Assembly: GCA_036226585.1 (NCBI GenBank) | Contig: CP108997.1 | Location: 620,001 to 684,000, forward strand | Length of the DNA: 64,000 nucleotides | Origin: Streptomyces sp. NBC_00708 | GTDB taxonomy: Bacteria > Actinomycetota > Actinomycetes > Streptomycetales > Streptomycetaceae | Reading direction: 5' to 3' | Part shown: positions 54,384 to 64,000 of the stretch, piece by piece | Numbering within the stretch: the first letter of the stretch is position 1 | How the letters are laid out: every line of letters starts with the position of its first letter | Program-made: the position numbers and the translations under genes | Notes under the pieces: generated by a model | What the model was told of the DNA's origin: nothing | Seen by the model: only the letters and a program-made list of their open reading frames with translations | Databases searched by the model: none

Positions 54384-55301
54384 ATGCCGGTGACGGGACG
54401 GCTGGCCGACGCGGTCGCGGACCACCGGGCGGGCCCCCGGCCGCTGGGTGAACTCCCGGCGGTGCCGGGGGCCGAGGTGTCGGAGCGGTGGATTCCGGGC
54501 GCACCCGGGGCGCCCCGGGTGCGGGTACGGATCTACCGCCCGGCCGGGGCGGGGGCGACGCTGCCCGCCGTGGTGTGGATCCACGGCGGGGGCTTCGTCC
54601 TCGGCAATGTGGACTCCGTCCACCACTCGGCCGCCCAGGCGGCGGTGTTCGCCTCGGCGGTGGTCGTGGCGGTGTCCTACCGGCTGGCGCCGGAAGACCC
54701 GTTCCCGGCGGGGCTCGACGACTGCTGGGCCGCGCTGGAGTGGACCGCCGGGAACGCGGCGGAGATCGGCGCGGACCCCGGCCGGCTGGCGGTCGCGGGG
54801 GCCAGTTCCGGGGGCTGCCTGGCCGCCGGTCTGGCCCTGCTCGCCCGGGACCGGGGCGGCCCGGCCCTCGTCTTCCAGCACCTGAGCACCCCGGTGCTCG
54901 ACGACCGGCTGGAGACGGACTCGATGACGGCGTTCACGGACACCCCCATCTGGAACCGCCGTCTGGCACAGGAGAGCTGGGAGCTGTACCTGGGCGGCCG
55001 GGCCGAACTCCCCGCGCACGCCGCACCGGCGCGCGCCGCGGACCTGGGCGGGCTGCCCCCGGCGTACCTCTCGACGGCGGGGCTCGATCCGCTGCGCGAC
55101 GAGGGCCTGCTGTACGGGCTCCGCCTGGCGCGGGCCGGGGTGCCGGTGGAGGTGCACAACTACCCCGGCGCGTACCACGCGTTCGGCGGCTGGGCGGACA
55201 GCCCGGACGGGCCGGACGCCGACGAGCCGCACCGCGTCGCGCTGGAGCACCTGACCGCGCTGCGGCGCGGGCTGCACGCGGGCGGGCCGGGGGCGATTTA
55301 G
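54384..55301 (+). CDS. Alpha/beta hydrolase, hormone-sensitive-lipase (family IV esterase) type
   Basis: 305 aa. Oxyanion motif HGGG from His67 (WIHGGGFVLG), nucleophile Ser142 in GASSGG, acid Asp in STAGLDPLRDEG and base His in YHAFGG. It would hydrolyse an acyl ester in the cytoplasm. Its position directly after P450-ferredoxin, downstream of an O-acyltransferase, suggests it trims or removes an acyl group on the polyketide; this is inference. Confidence 0.9.
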   Translation: MPVTGRLADAVADHRAGPRPLGELPAVPGAEVSERWIPGAPGAPRVRVRIYRPAGAGATLPAVVWIHGGGFVLGNVDSVHHSAAQAAVFASAVVVAVSYRLAPEDPFPAGLDDCWAALEWTAGNAAEIGADPGRLAVAGASSGGCLAAGLALLARDRGGPALVFQHLSTPVLDDRLETDSMTAFTDTPIWNRRLAQESWELYLGGRAELPAHAAPARAADLGGLPPAYLSTAGLDPLRDEGLLYGLRLARAGVPVEVHNYPGAYHAFGGWADSPDGPDADEPHRVALEHLTALRRGLHAGGPGAI

Positions 55302-55385
55302 AACGCGCAAAGGCCGCCGTTAGCGCGGCCGGTGAAGGTGGTGGCTCCGCCGGGTCGTCCTCGACGAGGGAGTACGTCACAGATC

Positions 55386-58300
55386 ATGCGTAGCGCCCAC
55401 TCCGCACCTATCGCCGTCATCGGTCTCGCCTGCCGCCTCCCCGGGGCATCCGATCCCGCCGCGTTCTGGGACCTTCTCAGCCGGGGCGGGGACGCCGTCG
55501 GGGAGGCACCGGCGGACCGCCGTCCGGCCGGTGTGCCCGACCGTGGCGGCTTCCTCGACGAGGTGGACCGGTTCGACGCCCCCTTCTTCTCGGTCCCGCC
55601 CCGCGAGGCGGCCGCGATGGACCCCCAGCAGCGGCTGCTCCTCGAACTGGGCTGGGAAGCGCTGGAGGAGGCGGGCATCGTCCCCGGCACGCTGGCCGGC
55701 AGCCGGACCGCCGTCTACGCGGGCGCCATCTGGGACGACTACGCGGCGCTCCACCACCGCCGGGGCGAGGCGGGCGCCGACCGCTACTCCGTGACCGGGC
55801 TGCACCGGGGCATCCTCGCCAACCGGCTGTCGTACGTCCTCGGCCTGACCGGTCCGAGTCTGACCGTGGACTCGGCGCAGTCCTCGTCGCTGGTCGCGGT
55901 CCATCTGGCCTGCGAGAGCCTGCGCGCCGGGGAGTCCGATCTCGCGATCGTCGGCGGCGCCAACCTGATCCTCTCCCCCGGCAGCAGCGCGGACAGCGCG
56001 AAGTTCGGCGCCCTGTCGCCGGACGGGCGCTGCTTCACGTTCGACGCGCGGGCCAATGGCTATGTACGCGGCGAGGGCGGCGTCGCCGTCGTCCTGAAGC
56101 CCCTGGACCGGGCCCGCGCGGACGGCGACCGGGTGCACTGCGTGATCCTGGGCAGCGCGGTCAACAACGACGGTGCGTCCGAGGGCCTGACGGTCCCGGA
56201 CCGGCACGCGCAGGAAGCGGTGCTGCGCGAGGCGTACGCACGGGCGGGCGTCACCGCCGACCGGGTCCAGTACGTCGAACTGCACGGCACCGGCACGCCC
56301 GTGGGCGACCCGGTGGAGGCCGCCGCGCTCGGCGCCGCCCTCGGCACGGACCGGCCCGCCGGCGCCCCGCTCCAGGTCGGCTCGGCCAAGACGAATGTCG
56401 GCCATCTGGAGGGCGCGGCGGGCCTGGTGGGGTTGCTGAAGACCGCCCTGTCGGTGTCCCGGCGCCGGCTCCCGGCGAGCCTCAATTTCGAGCGCGCGAA
56501 CCCGGCGATTCCCCTGACGGAGCTGGGCCTGCGGGTCCGGACGGAGGCGGGCCCGTGGCCGCGCGAGGAGCTGCCGCTGATCGCGGGGGTCAGCTCGTTC
56601 GGCATGGGCGGCACGAACTGCCATGTGGTGGTGGGCGAGGCGGGGGCCGGCGGCGAGGCGGTGGCGGGGAACGACGCGGAGGCCGCGTCCGACCTCCGCC
56701 CGCTGCCCTGGCTGCTCAGTGCCCGTGACGGCCGTGCCCTGCGCGGGCAGGCCGCCCGGCTGCGGGATCACCTCGCGGGCGCCTCGACCGCCCCGCTCGA
56801 CATCGCCTACTCCCTCGCCGCCACCCGTACGCTCTTCGACGAGCGCGCCGTCGCGGTCGCGGCGGACCGGGAGGGGCTGCTGCGCGCCCTCGACGCGCTC
56901 GCCGAGGGCCGGGACGAGCCGGCTCTCGTACGCGGCAGGGCGCGGGCGCAGACCCCGCTCACCGCGTTCCTGTTCACCGGTCAGGGCAGTCAGCGGGCCG
57001 GCATGGGGCGCGAGCTGTACGCCGCGTACCCCCCGTACGCGGCGGCGTTCGACGAGGTCTGCGCGGCCTTCGCGCCGTACTTGGACCTGCCTCTCGCGGA
57101 ACTCGTCCACGCGCCGCGGGAGGCGGCCCTGCTGGACGAGACGCGGTACACCCAGCCCGCCCTGTTCGCCGTGGAGACCGCGCTGTTCCGGCTGGTGGAG
57201 CACCTGGGGCTGCGCCCGGACCGGCTCGCCGGGCACTCGATCGGGGAGCTGACGGCGGCCCATGTCTCCGGGGTCCTCTCGCTCGACGACGCCGCGCGCC
57301 TGGTCGCGGCCCGGGGCCGGCTGATGCAGGAGCTTCCGGCGGGCGGTGCGATGGCGGCGCTGGAGGCGGCCGAGGAGGAGGTGGTCCCGCTCCTGAACGA
57401 CCGGGTCTCGCTCGCGGCCGTGAACGGGCCCCGCTCCGTGGTCGTCTCGGGCGACGAGTCCGACGTCCTGCGCATCAAGGACGCGTTCGCCGCGCAGGGC
57501 CGCCGCACCCGGCGCCTCACGGTGAGCCACGCGTTCCACTCGCCGCTGATGGACCCGGCGCTCGACGCCTTCCGCCGGATCGCCGCCGAGGTCACGTACG
57601 GGACGCCGCGCATTCCGGTCGTCTCCAACGTCACGGGCCGCGTCGCGACACCGGAGGAACTCGCCTCACCGGACTACTGGACCCGCCACATCCGCGACGC
57701 GGTCCGCTTCCACGACGGCCTGCGCACCCTGCGGGACGAGGGCGTACGCGTCTTCGTCGAGCTGGGCCCGGACGCCGTGCTCACCGCGATGGCCCGCGAG
57801 ACCTTGGCCGAGGGCGATCCCGCACCGCTCTCCGTGCTGCGGCGCGGCCGGCCCGAACCGGAGACCCTGGTCGCCGCCCTGGCCGGGGCGCAGACCCGGG
57901 GCGCCCGGGTGGACTGGGCGGGCGCGCTCGCGGACCGGGGCGGCAGGCCCGTACCGCTGCCGACCTACGCGTTCCAGCGCGAGCGCCACTGGCTGGACGG
58001 ACCGGCACAGGCACCGGAGGCACCCGTACCGGCAGCCCCGCGCGAGGCCGCGCCCGCCGCGAAGCCCGACGCGGACCTGCTGGACCTGGTGCGGACGCAG
58101 GTCGCGATCGTGCTGGGTCATGTGACGGGCGAGGCGGTCGATCCGGGCCACGCGTTCAAGGACCTGGGCTTCGACTCACTGGCCGGGGTGGAGCTGCGCG
58201 ACCGACTCCAGACTGCGACCGGGCTCTCCCTCCCGTCGGCGCTCGTCTACCACCACCCCACCCCCGAGGCCGTGGTCCGTCTGCTGCGCGACCGGCTCGA

Positions 58301-61300
58301 CGGGTCCTCGGACAGCGCCGCACGCGCGCGGCCGGGCGCCTCCGCCGAACACGCGGACGAGCCGATCGCCATCGTGGGCATGGCCTGCCGCTATCCCGGC
58401 GGAGTGGCGTCGCCGGAGGACCTGTGGCGGGTGGTGTCGGAGGGCACGGACGCCATCGGCCCGTTCCCCACGGACCGGGGCTGGGACCTGGACGCGCTGT
58501 ACGACCCCGACCCGGACCGGCCCGGCACCGCCTATGTGCGGGAGGGCGGATTCCTGTACGGGGCCGGGGAGTTCGACGCCGGGCTGTTCGGGATCAGCCC
58601 GCGCGAGGCGGCGGCCATGGACCCGCAGCAGCGGTTGCTGCTCACCACGGCCTGGGAGGCGTTCGAGCGGGCCGGGATCGCGCCCGACAGCCTGCGCGGG
58701 AGCGCGGCCGGGGTGTTCGTGGGTGCGACCGCCCAGGACTACGGGCCCCGCCTGGACGAACCGGCGGAGGGGCTGGACGGCTACCTCCTCACCGGTAGCA
58801 CGGCGAGTGTCGCCTCGGGCCGGGTCGCGTACACCTTCGGTCTTGAGGGTCCGGCGGTGACGGTGGACACGGCCTGCTCGTCCTCCCTGGTGGCGCTGCA
58901 TCTCGCGGCCCAGGCCCTGCGCCATGGCGAGTGCGATCTCGCGCTGGCGGGCGGGGTCACCGTGATGCCGACGCCGGGCATGTTCCTGGAGTTCAGCCGG
59001 CAGCGCGGGCTCGCGGCGGACGCCCGCTGCAAGGCGTTCGCCGCATCGGCCGACGGCACGGCATGGGCGGAGGGGGTGGGCCTGCTGCTGGTGGAGCGGC
59101 TGTCGGATGCCCGCCGCAACGGCCACCAGGTGCTCGCGGTCGTCCGGGGCTCGGCGGTCAACCAGGACGGCGCCAGCAACGGCCTCACCGCCCCCAACGG
59201 CCCCTCGCAGGAGCGCGTCATCCGCCAGGCCCTGGCCCAGGCCGGTCTGGGGACGGCGGACGTGGACGCGATGGAGGCGCACGGGACGGGCACGCGGCTC
59301 GGCGACCCCATCGAGGCCGATGCCCTGCTGGCGACGTACGGGCAGGACCGGCCGGCCGAACAGCCGCTGCTGCTCGGCTCGTTGAAGTCGAACATCGGGC
59401 ACGCACAGGCAGCCGCCGGGGTGGGCGGCATCATCAAGATGGTCGAGGCGATGCGCCACGGCGTACTGCCCCGCACCCTGCACGTGGACGAGCCGTCCCC
59501 GCATGTGGACTGGGAGTCGGGGGCGGTGCGGCTGCTGATCGAGGACACGCCCTGGCCGGAACGTGACCGGCCGCGCCGTGCGGCGGTGTCGTCGTTCGGC
59601 ATCAGCGGGACGAACGCCCATGTCGTCCTGGAGCAGGGCCCGGAGCCGGTCGAGGCCGAGTCGGTCGCGGCCGAGCCCGGGGCGGACGACGAGAGCCCGG
59701 TCGTGCTGTGGCCGCTGTCCGCGCAGAACCCCGACGCACTGCGGGAGCAGGGTGCGCGGCTGCGGACGTATGTCGATGAGCACCCCGGCGTCGAGCTCGG
59801 CGCGGTCGCTGCGTCGTTGAGCCGTGGCCGGGCCGCCCTGGAGCACCGGGGCGTGGTGCTGGCGGCGGACCGCGACCAGGCGCTCGACGCGTTGAGCGCG
59901 CTGGCGGCGGGTCTGGAACACCCAGCGCTGGTACGGGGCACGGCCGCGCCCACACCCCGTATCGCGTACCTGTTCACCGGGCAGGGAAGCCAACGCCCGC
60001 AGATGGGTCACACGCTGTACACCACGTACCCGGTGTTCGCCACCGCGCTCGACGAGGTCTTCGACGCACTCGACCCGCACCTCGAACGACCCCTCCGTGA
60101 CGTCATGTTCGCCCCGGCCGGGACCGAGAACGCCGCACTCCTCGACGAGACCCGCTACACCCAACCCGCCCTGTTCGCCCTGGAGACCGCGCTCCACCGA
60201 CTCCTCGCCCACCACGGCATCACCCCCGACTACGTCACCGGCCACTCCATCGGCGAACTCACCGCCGCCCACGTCGCCGGCATCCTCACCCTCCCCGACG
60301 CCGCACTCCTCATCACCACCCGCGCCCGCCTCATGCAATCCGCACCCACCGGCGGAGCCATGACCGCCATCGAGGCGACCGAAGAACAGATTCAGCCCTA
60401 CCTCAACGCGCACGTGGCCCTGGCTGCCGTGAACAGCCCGACCTCCCTGGTGATCTCGGGTGATGCGGACGCCGTCCGGCGCACCGCGCAGGCGTTGAAG
60501 GACCGGGGTCACCGCGTCCACCCGCTCACCGTCAGCCACGCCTTCCACTCCCCCCACATGGACCCGATTCTCGACCAGTTCCGGGACGTGGCACAGACGG
60601 TCACCTACCACCAGCCGCGCATCCCCCTGATCACCACAGGCGACCCCACCAGCCCCGACCACTGGACCTCCCAGATACGCGGCACCGTCCGCCACCACGA
60701 CCACATCACCGCCCTCACCGGCAAGAACGTGACGACCTATCTGGAACTGGGGCCCGACGCCTCCCTCACCGCCCACACACCCCACGCCGTCCCGCTCCTC
60801 CGCAAGAACCAGAGCGAACGCCACACCTTCGAGACCGCTCTCGCCACGGCGTACGCCCACGGCACCCCTCTCGACCTGGGCGGACGCGGGCACACCGACC
60901 TCCCCACCTACCCGTTCCGGCCGACCCGCTACTGGCGGGTGCCGAGCCGGGTCACCGCCGGTCCGGAGTCCCTGGGGCTCGTGGCCGCCGCACATCCCTT
61001 CCTCGGGGCATCCGGGGAACTGGCCGGGCAGGGCGGCTCGGTGTTCACCGGCCGGCTGTCGCGCTCCGCCCACCCCTGGCTCGCGGACCACGAGATCCTG
61101 GGCCACGCCCTGCTGCCGGGCACGGCCTTCGTGGATCTGGCGCTCGCGGCCGGTGAGGCCGTGGACGCGCCGAGGGTGGCCGAGCTGACGCTCGAAGCGC
61201 CGCTCGTGCTGCCCGCCGAGGGCTCGCTCCCGCTCCAGCTCGCCGTCGGCCCGGCCGGCACCGACGGCCACCGCAGCCTCAGCGTCCACACCCGGCCGGA

Positions 61301-64000
61301 CCCGGCAGGCGACTGGACCCGCCACGCGACGGGCACGCTGGCCCCGTCGACCGCCGCGCCCGCCGCCCTCCCGGACACCACCTGGCCCCCGGCGCGCGCC
61401 GACGCGCTCGACGTGGAGGCGCTGTACGCACGGCTCGACCGGCTGGGGTACGCGTACGGGCCCGCGTTCCGTGCCGTACAAGCCGCGTGGAGCGACGGCG
61501 ACGACCTCTTCGCGGACATCGCGCTTCCGGACGAACTGCGGGAGCAGGCTTCGGAGTTCCCGGTGCACCCGGCCCTTCTGGACGCGGCCCTGCATCCACT
61601 GGTCGGCCGGGAGGAGGCACGGGAGGACGGCCGTCTGCCCGTGCCGTTCGCCTGGTCGGGCGTCGAGCTCTTCGCGACCGGCGCCACCGCCCTGCGCGCC
61701 CACTGGTCGTCGGGCCGGCTCACGGTCACCGATCCGGCCGGCAGCCCCGTCCTGTCCGCCGAATCCCTCACCCTGCTTCCGGTCGACGCCGCCGCACTGG
61801 GCACACCGGCCGGCCGGGCGCCCACTCCCTACCGCGTCGACTGGACGCCCGTCCCGCACCACCCCTCCCCCCGCACACACACCGCGCACATCGACGCGCT
61901 CGCGGACCTCGCCGCCGACGCACCCGTCCCGGACGTCGTCGCCGTGTCCGTGCCACAGGGCCGCGAGGCCGCCGCGCACACGCTGGCGCTGGTACGGGAG
62001 TGGCTGGACGAGGACCGCTTCGGCAACGCCCGGCTGCTGCTCCTGACGCGTGGCGCACAGGCCGTGGCGGCCGGCGATTCCGTACCCGATCCCTGGTCGG
62101 CCTCCGCCTGGGGGCTCGTACGGTCGGCACAGTCGGAGCACCCGGGGCGGTTCGTGCTCGTGGATGTCGACGAGGGCACACCGGACCTGGACGTGCTGGC
62201 GGATGCGTCCCGCGACGAGCCTCAACTCGCCCTGCGCGGTGGCACTCTGTCCGCCCCCAGGGTCACCCGTGGCGGCGCCACCGACATCCCGGAGCCGCGC
62301 GACTACGGCCACCGCACCGTCCTGATCACCGGTGGGACCGGTGGGCTCGGCCGGCTGGTCGCCCGGCATCTCGTGGCACGACACGGGGCGCGGCATCTGC
62401 TGCTGGTGAGCCGCAGCGGCGAACAGGCCCGAGGTGCCGACGAGTTGGCCCGCGAGCTGGCCCGATCCGGGGCCGAGGTGCGGTTCGCGGCCGTGGACGC
62501 GTCCTCGCGCGAGGAGCTGGCGGGGGCGCTGGACGCGATCCCGGCCGACCACCCCCTGGGCGCCGTCTTCCACCTGGCCGGTGCACTCGACGACGTCACG
62601 GTCGAGGGGCTGACGCCGGACCGGCTGGAAGCCGTGCTCCGGACGAAGGCCGATTCGGCCGCCCATCTGCACGAGCTGACGGCCGGCGGCGAGCTGAGCG
62701 ACTTCGTACTGTTCTCGTCGGTCGTCGGGGTCACCGGCAACGCCGGGCAGGCCAACTACGCCGCAGCCAATGCCTACCTCGACTCCCTCGCCCACCACCG
62801 CCACGCCCACGGTCTGCCCGCCACCTCGCTCGCCTGGGGACTCTGGGACCAGCCGGAGGGAATGAGCGCAACCCTGGGTGAGACCGAACTGGCCCGCTGG
62901 GCGCGTTCCGGGCTCGGCCCGCTGTCCGTCGCCGACGGGCTCGTCCTGCTCGACGCGGCCCTCACGGGCGAGGACCCGGCGCCGGTCCTCGTACGCTTCG
63001 ACACACCCGCGCTGCGGGCGCGGGCGGAACACGGCGCGCTGCCCTCCGTGCTGCGCGGGCTGGTACGCGCTCCGCGTCCCCGCGCCTCGGCCGCGACGGC
63101 CGGGAACTCCGCGGCCGGAACATGGGCCCAGCACACCTCCGCCCTCCCGGAGGAGGAACGGCAGTCCGCCGTCACGGACCTGGTGCGGGCGACGGTGGCC
63201 ACCGTGCTCGGCCACACCGGCCCGGCGGCGCTCGACGACTCGCGCGCCTTCCGGGACCTGGGCTTCGACTCCCTCGCCGGTGTCGACCTGCGCAACCGGC
63301 TGGCCACCGTCACCGGGCTGCGGATCTCCACGACGGCCGTCTTCGACCACCCCACACCCCGGTCGTTGGCAGCCCACCTGCTGACCCTCCTGCCGGGCGG
63401 CACCGCCCACTCCCCGCTCCCCGCCCCCGTCACCGGCGCGCGGCCCGTCGGCCAGGACGACCCGGTCGTCATCGTCGGCATGGCCTGCCGCTACCCGGGC
63501 GGCGTGGCGTCGCCCGACGACCTGTGGGACCTCGTCGCGTCGGGGCGGGACGCCATCGGCGGCTTCCCCACCGACCGGGGCTGGGACCTGGCGGGCCTCT
63601 ACGATCCGGACCCGGACCACCTCGGCACCTCGTATGCCCGTGACGGCGGATTCCTTTACGGGGCAGGGGAGTTCGACGCCGAGTTCTTCGGGATGAGCCC
63701 CCGCGAGGCCCTTGCGGCCGACCCGCAGCAGCGGCTTCTCCTGGAGACGGCCTGGGAGACGTTCGAGCGCGCCGGCATCGACCCGGGCAGCGTGCGCGGG
63801 AGCCGGACGGGTGTCTTCGCCGGGGTCATGTACAACGACTACGGATCACGGCTCGTGAAGGCGCCCCGCGATCTGGAGGGCTATCTGCTCACCGGCAACA
63901 CATCGAGCGTGATCTCGGGGCGGGTGGCGTACACCTTCGGTCTGGAAGGCCCGGCGGTGACCGTCGACACGGCCTGCTCGTCCTCCCTGGTCGCTCTGCA
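55386..64000 (+). CDS. Type I modular polyketide synthase, 5' part (loading module, module 1, start of module 2; AbyB1 type)
   Basis: 2871 residues in the window; runs off the right edge. Loading module: KS (7-~430) in which the active-site Cys is Gln165 ([12 protein letters not shown]) while His300 and His340 remain, so KSQ; AT with Ser618 (GHSIGE) and HAFH 715-718, malonyl type; ACP Ser931. Module 1: KS Cys1164, His1299, His1339; AT Ser1621 with HAFH 1718-1721 (malonyl); DH His1902 and Asp2066; KR NADPH loop GGTGGLG 2316-2322, LDD 2401-2403 (B type) and Tyr2458; ACP Ser2629. Module 2 KS begins ~2694 with Cys2864. No ER, no methyltransferase. Expected product of module 1: an E-crotonyl thioester. 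ATG start chosen where the KS begins. Confidence 0.95.
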   Translation, partial: MRSAHSAPIAVIGLACRLPGASDPAAFWDLLSRGGDAVGEAPADRRPAGVPDRGGFLDEVDRFDAPFFSVPPREAAAMDPQQRLLLELGWEALEEAGIVPGTLAGSRTAVYAGAIWDDYAALHHRRGEAGADRYSVTGLHRGILANRLSYVLGLTGPSLTVDSAQSSSLVAVHLACESLRAGESDLAIVGGANLILSPGSSADSAKFGALSPDGRCFTFDARANGYVRGEGGVAVVLKPLDRARADGDRVHCVILGSAVNNDGASEGLTVPDRHAQEAVLREAYARAGVTADRVQYVELHGTGTPVGDPVEAAALGAALGTDRPAGAPLQVGSAKTNVGHLEGAAGLVGLLKTALSVSRRRLPASLNFERANPAIPLTELGLRVRTEAGPWPREELPLIAGVSSFGMGGTNCHVVVGEAGAGGEAVAGNDAEAASDLRPLPWLLSARDGRALRGQAARLRDHLAGASTAPLDIAYSLAATRTLFDERAVAVAADREGLLRALDALAEGRDEPALVRGRARAQTPLTAFLFTGQGSQRAGMGRELYAAYPPYAAAFDEVCAAFAPYLDLPLAELVHAPREAALLDETRYTQPALFAVETALFRLVEHLGLRPDRLAGHSIGELTAAHVSGVLSLDDAARLVAARGRLMQELPAGGAMAALEAAEEEVVPLLNDRVSLAAVNGPRSVVVSGDESDVLRIKDAFAAQGRRTRRLTVSHAFHSPLMDPALDAFRRIAAEVTYGTPRIPVVSNVTGRVATPEELASPDYWTRHIRDAVRFHDGLRTLRDEGVRVFVELGPDAVLTAMARETLAEGDPAPLSVLRRGRPEPETLVAALAGAQTRGARVDWAGALADRGGRPVPLPTYAFQRERHWLDGPAQAPEAPVPAAPREAAPAAKPDADLLDLVRTQVAIVLGHVTGEAVDPGHAFKDLGFDSLAGVELRDRLQTATGLSLPSALVYHHPTPEAVVRLLRDRLDGSSDSAARARPGASAEHADEPIAIVGMACRYPGGVASPEDLWRVVSEGTDAIGPFPTDRGWDLDALYDPDPDRPGTAYVREGGFLYGAGEFDAGLFGISPREAAAMDPQQRLLLTTAWEAFERAGIAPDSLRGSAAGVFVGATAQDYGPRLDEPAEGLDGYLLTGSTASVASGRVAYTFGLEGPAVTVDTACSSSLVALHLAAQALRHGECDLALAGGVTVMPTPGMFLEFSRQRGLAADARCKAFAASADGTAWAEGVGLLLVERLSDARRNGHQVLAVVRGSAVNQDGASNGLTAPNGPSQERVIRQALAQAGLGTADVDAMEAHGTGTRLGDPIEADALLATYGQDRPAEQPLLLGSLKSNIGHAQAAAGVGGIIKMVEAMRHGVLPRTLHVDEPSPHVDWESGAVRLLIEDTPWPERDRPRRAAVSSFGISGTNAHVVLEQGPEPVEAESVAAEPGADDESPVVLWPLSAQNPDALREQGARLRTYVDEHPGVELGAVAASLSRGRAALEHRGVVLAADRDQALDALSALAAGLEHPALVRGTAAPTPRIAYLFTGQGSQRPQMGHTLYTTYPVFATALDEVFDALDPHLERPLRDVMFAPAGTENAALLDETRYTQPALFALETALHRLLAHHGITPDYVTGHSIGELTAAHVAGILTLPDAALLITTRARLMQSAPTGGAMTAIEATEEQIQPYLNAHVALAAVNSPTSLVISGDADAVRRTAQALKDRGHRVHPLTVSHAFHSPHMDPILDQFRDVAQTVTYHQPRIPLITTGDPTSPDHWTSQIRGTVRHHDHITALTGKNVTTYLELGPDASLTAHTPHAVPLLRKNQSERHTFETALATAYAHGTPLDLGGRGHTDLPTYPFRPTRYWRVPSRVTAGPESLGLVAAAHPFLGASGELAGQGGSVFTGRLSRSAHPWLADHEILGHALLPGTAFVDLALAAGEAVDAPRVAELTLEAPLVLPAEGSLPLQLAVGPAGTDGHRSLSVHTRPDPAGDWTRHATGTLAPSTAAPAALPDTTWPPARADALDVEALYARLDRLGYAYGPAFRAVQAAWSDGDDLFADIALPDELREQASEFPVHPALLDAALHPLVGREEAREDGRLPVPFAWSGVELFATGATALRAHWSSGRLTVTDPAGSPVLSAESLTLLPVDAAALGTPAGRAPTPYRVDWTPVPHHPSPRTHTAHIDALADLAADAPVPDVVAVSVPQGREAAAHTLALVREWLDEDRFGNARLLLLTRGAQAVAAGDSVPDPWSASAWGLVRSAQSEHPGRFVLVDVDEGTPDLDVLADASRDEPQLALRGGTLSAPRVTRGGATDIPEPRDYGHRTVLITGGTGGLGRLVARHLVARHGARHLLLVSRSGEQARGADELARELARSGAEVRFAAVDASSREELAGALDAIPADHPLGAVFHLAGALDDVTVEGLTPDRLEAVLRTKADSAAHLHELTAGGELSDFVLFSSVVGVTGNAGQANYAAANAYLDSLAHHRHAHGLPATSLAWGLWDQPEGMSATLGETELARWARSGLGPLSVADGLVLLDAALTGEDPAPVLVRFDTPALRARAEHGALPSVLRGLVRAPRPRASAATAGNSAAGTWAQHTSALPEEERQSAVTDLVRATVATVLGHTGPAALDDSRAFRDLGFDSLAGVDLRNRLATVTGLRISTTAVFDHPTPRSLAAHLLTLLPGGTAHSPLPAPVTGARPVGQDDPVVIVGMACRYPGGVASPDDLWDLVASGRDAIGGFPTDRGWDLAGLYDPDPDHLGTSYARDGGFLYGAGEFDAEFFGMSPREALAADPQQRLLLETAWETFERAGIDPGSVRGSRTGVFAGVMYNDYGSRLVKAPRDLEGYLLTGNTSSVISGRVAYTFGLEGPAVTVDTACSSSLVAL

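Noticed and set aside
58176..63620. Very long open frame (1814 codons) antisense to the PKS
   Set aside because: A shadow frame caused by high GC at codon third positions; the plus strand encodes complete PKS domains with intact catalytic motifs, and the antisense product has no recognisable domain.

Overview
The window is high-GC actinobacterial DNA. Third codon positions are strongly G/C-biased, starts are often GTG or TTG, and many neighbouring genes overlap by 4 nt. Gene content (SARP and LAL regulators, XRE-TPR regulators, SpoIIE-type phosphatase, secreted proteases, an LPMO with DasR-type sites) points to a Streptomyces chromosome. I see no tRNA, rRNA, CRISPR array, insertion sequence or prophage.

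Positions 1-28117 are ordinary chromosomal genes. From left to right they are a BNR beta-propeller protein, uracil-DNA glycosylase, a BadF/BcrAD-type sugar kinase, a CbiX-like chelatase, a beta-propeller lactonase, an FUSC membrane protein, an XRE-TPR regulator divergent from a secreted M64 peptidase, an AA10 LPMO preceded by two dre-like motifs, an Lrp/AsnC regulator, a membrane Ser/Thr kinase, two coupled aldo/keto reductases, a secreted M4+M28 double protease, a second XRE regulator, a secreted CBM32/beta-helix protein behind a LacI-type operator, a SpoIIE/PAS/GAF sensor phosphatase, a small K+ channel and a geranylgeranyl-reductase-like flavoprotein. Strong hairpins separate several convergent pairs.

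Positions ~28122-64000 (running off the right edge) are a type I polyketide cluster of the spirotetronate (abyssomicin, aby/abm) type. Pathway-specific regulation and general functions come first: a small DUF6059-like protein, a SARP, a type II thioesterase, a metallophosphoesterase, a phosphopantetheinyl transferase and a LAL/LuxR regulator. Next are an Rhs/YD-repeat protein overlapping an AbyU-type Diels-Alderase gene, then the five-gene tetronate cassette (KASIII-like, FkbH-like glyceryl-ACP synthase, ACP, E2-like acetyltransferase, alpha/beta hydrolase; AbyA1-A5 type). These are followed by a flavin reductase, TetR regulator, MFS exporter, luciferase-like monooxygenase, a peptide-type ABC transporter, an acyltransferase-3, a P450, a 3-Cys ferredoxin, an esterase and the start of the PKS.

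How the genes should work together (inference from family knowledge): the PKS starts with a decarboxylating KSQ-AT-ACP loading module. Its first extension module is KS-AT(malonyl)-DH-KR-ACP and would give a crotonyl-type unit. The finished chain is joined to FkbH-made glyceryl-ACP to form a tetronate. The tetronate is acetylated and the acetate eliminated to leave an exocyclic methylene. The AbyU-like barrel then performs the [4+2] spirocyclisation. The P450/ferredoxin and flavin monooxygenase pair would oxidise the product. The acyltransferase-3, esterase and Rhs-type gene are the least explained parts.
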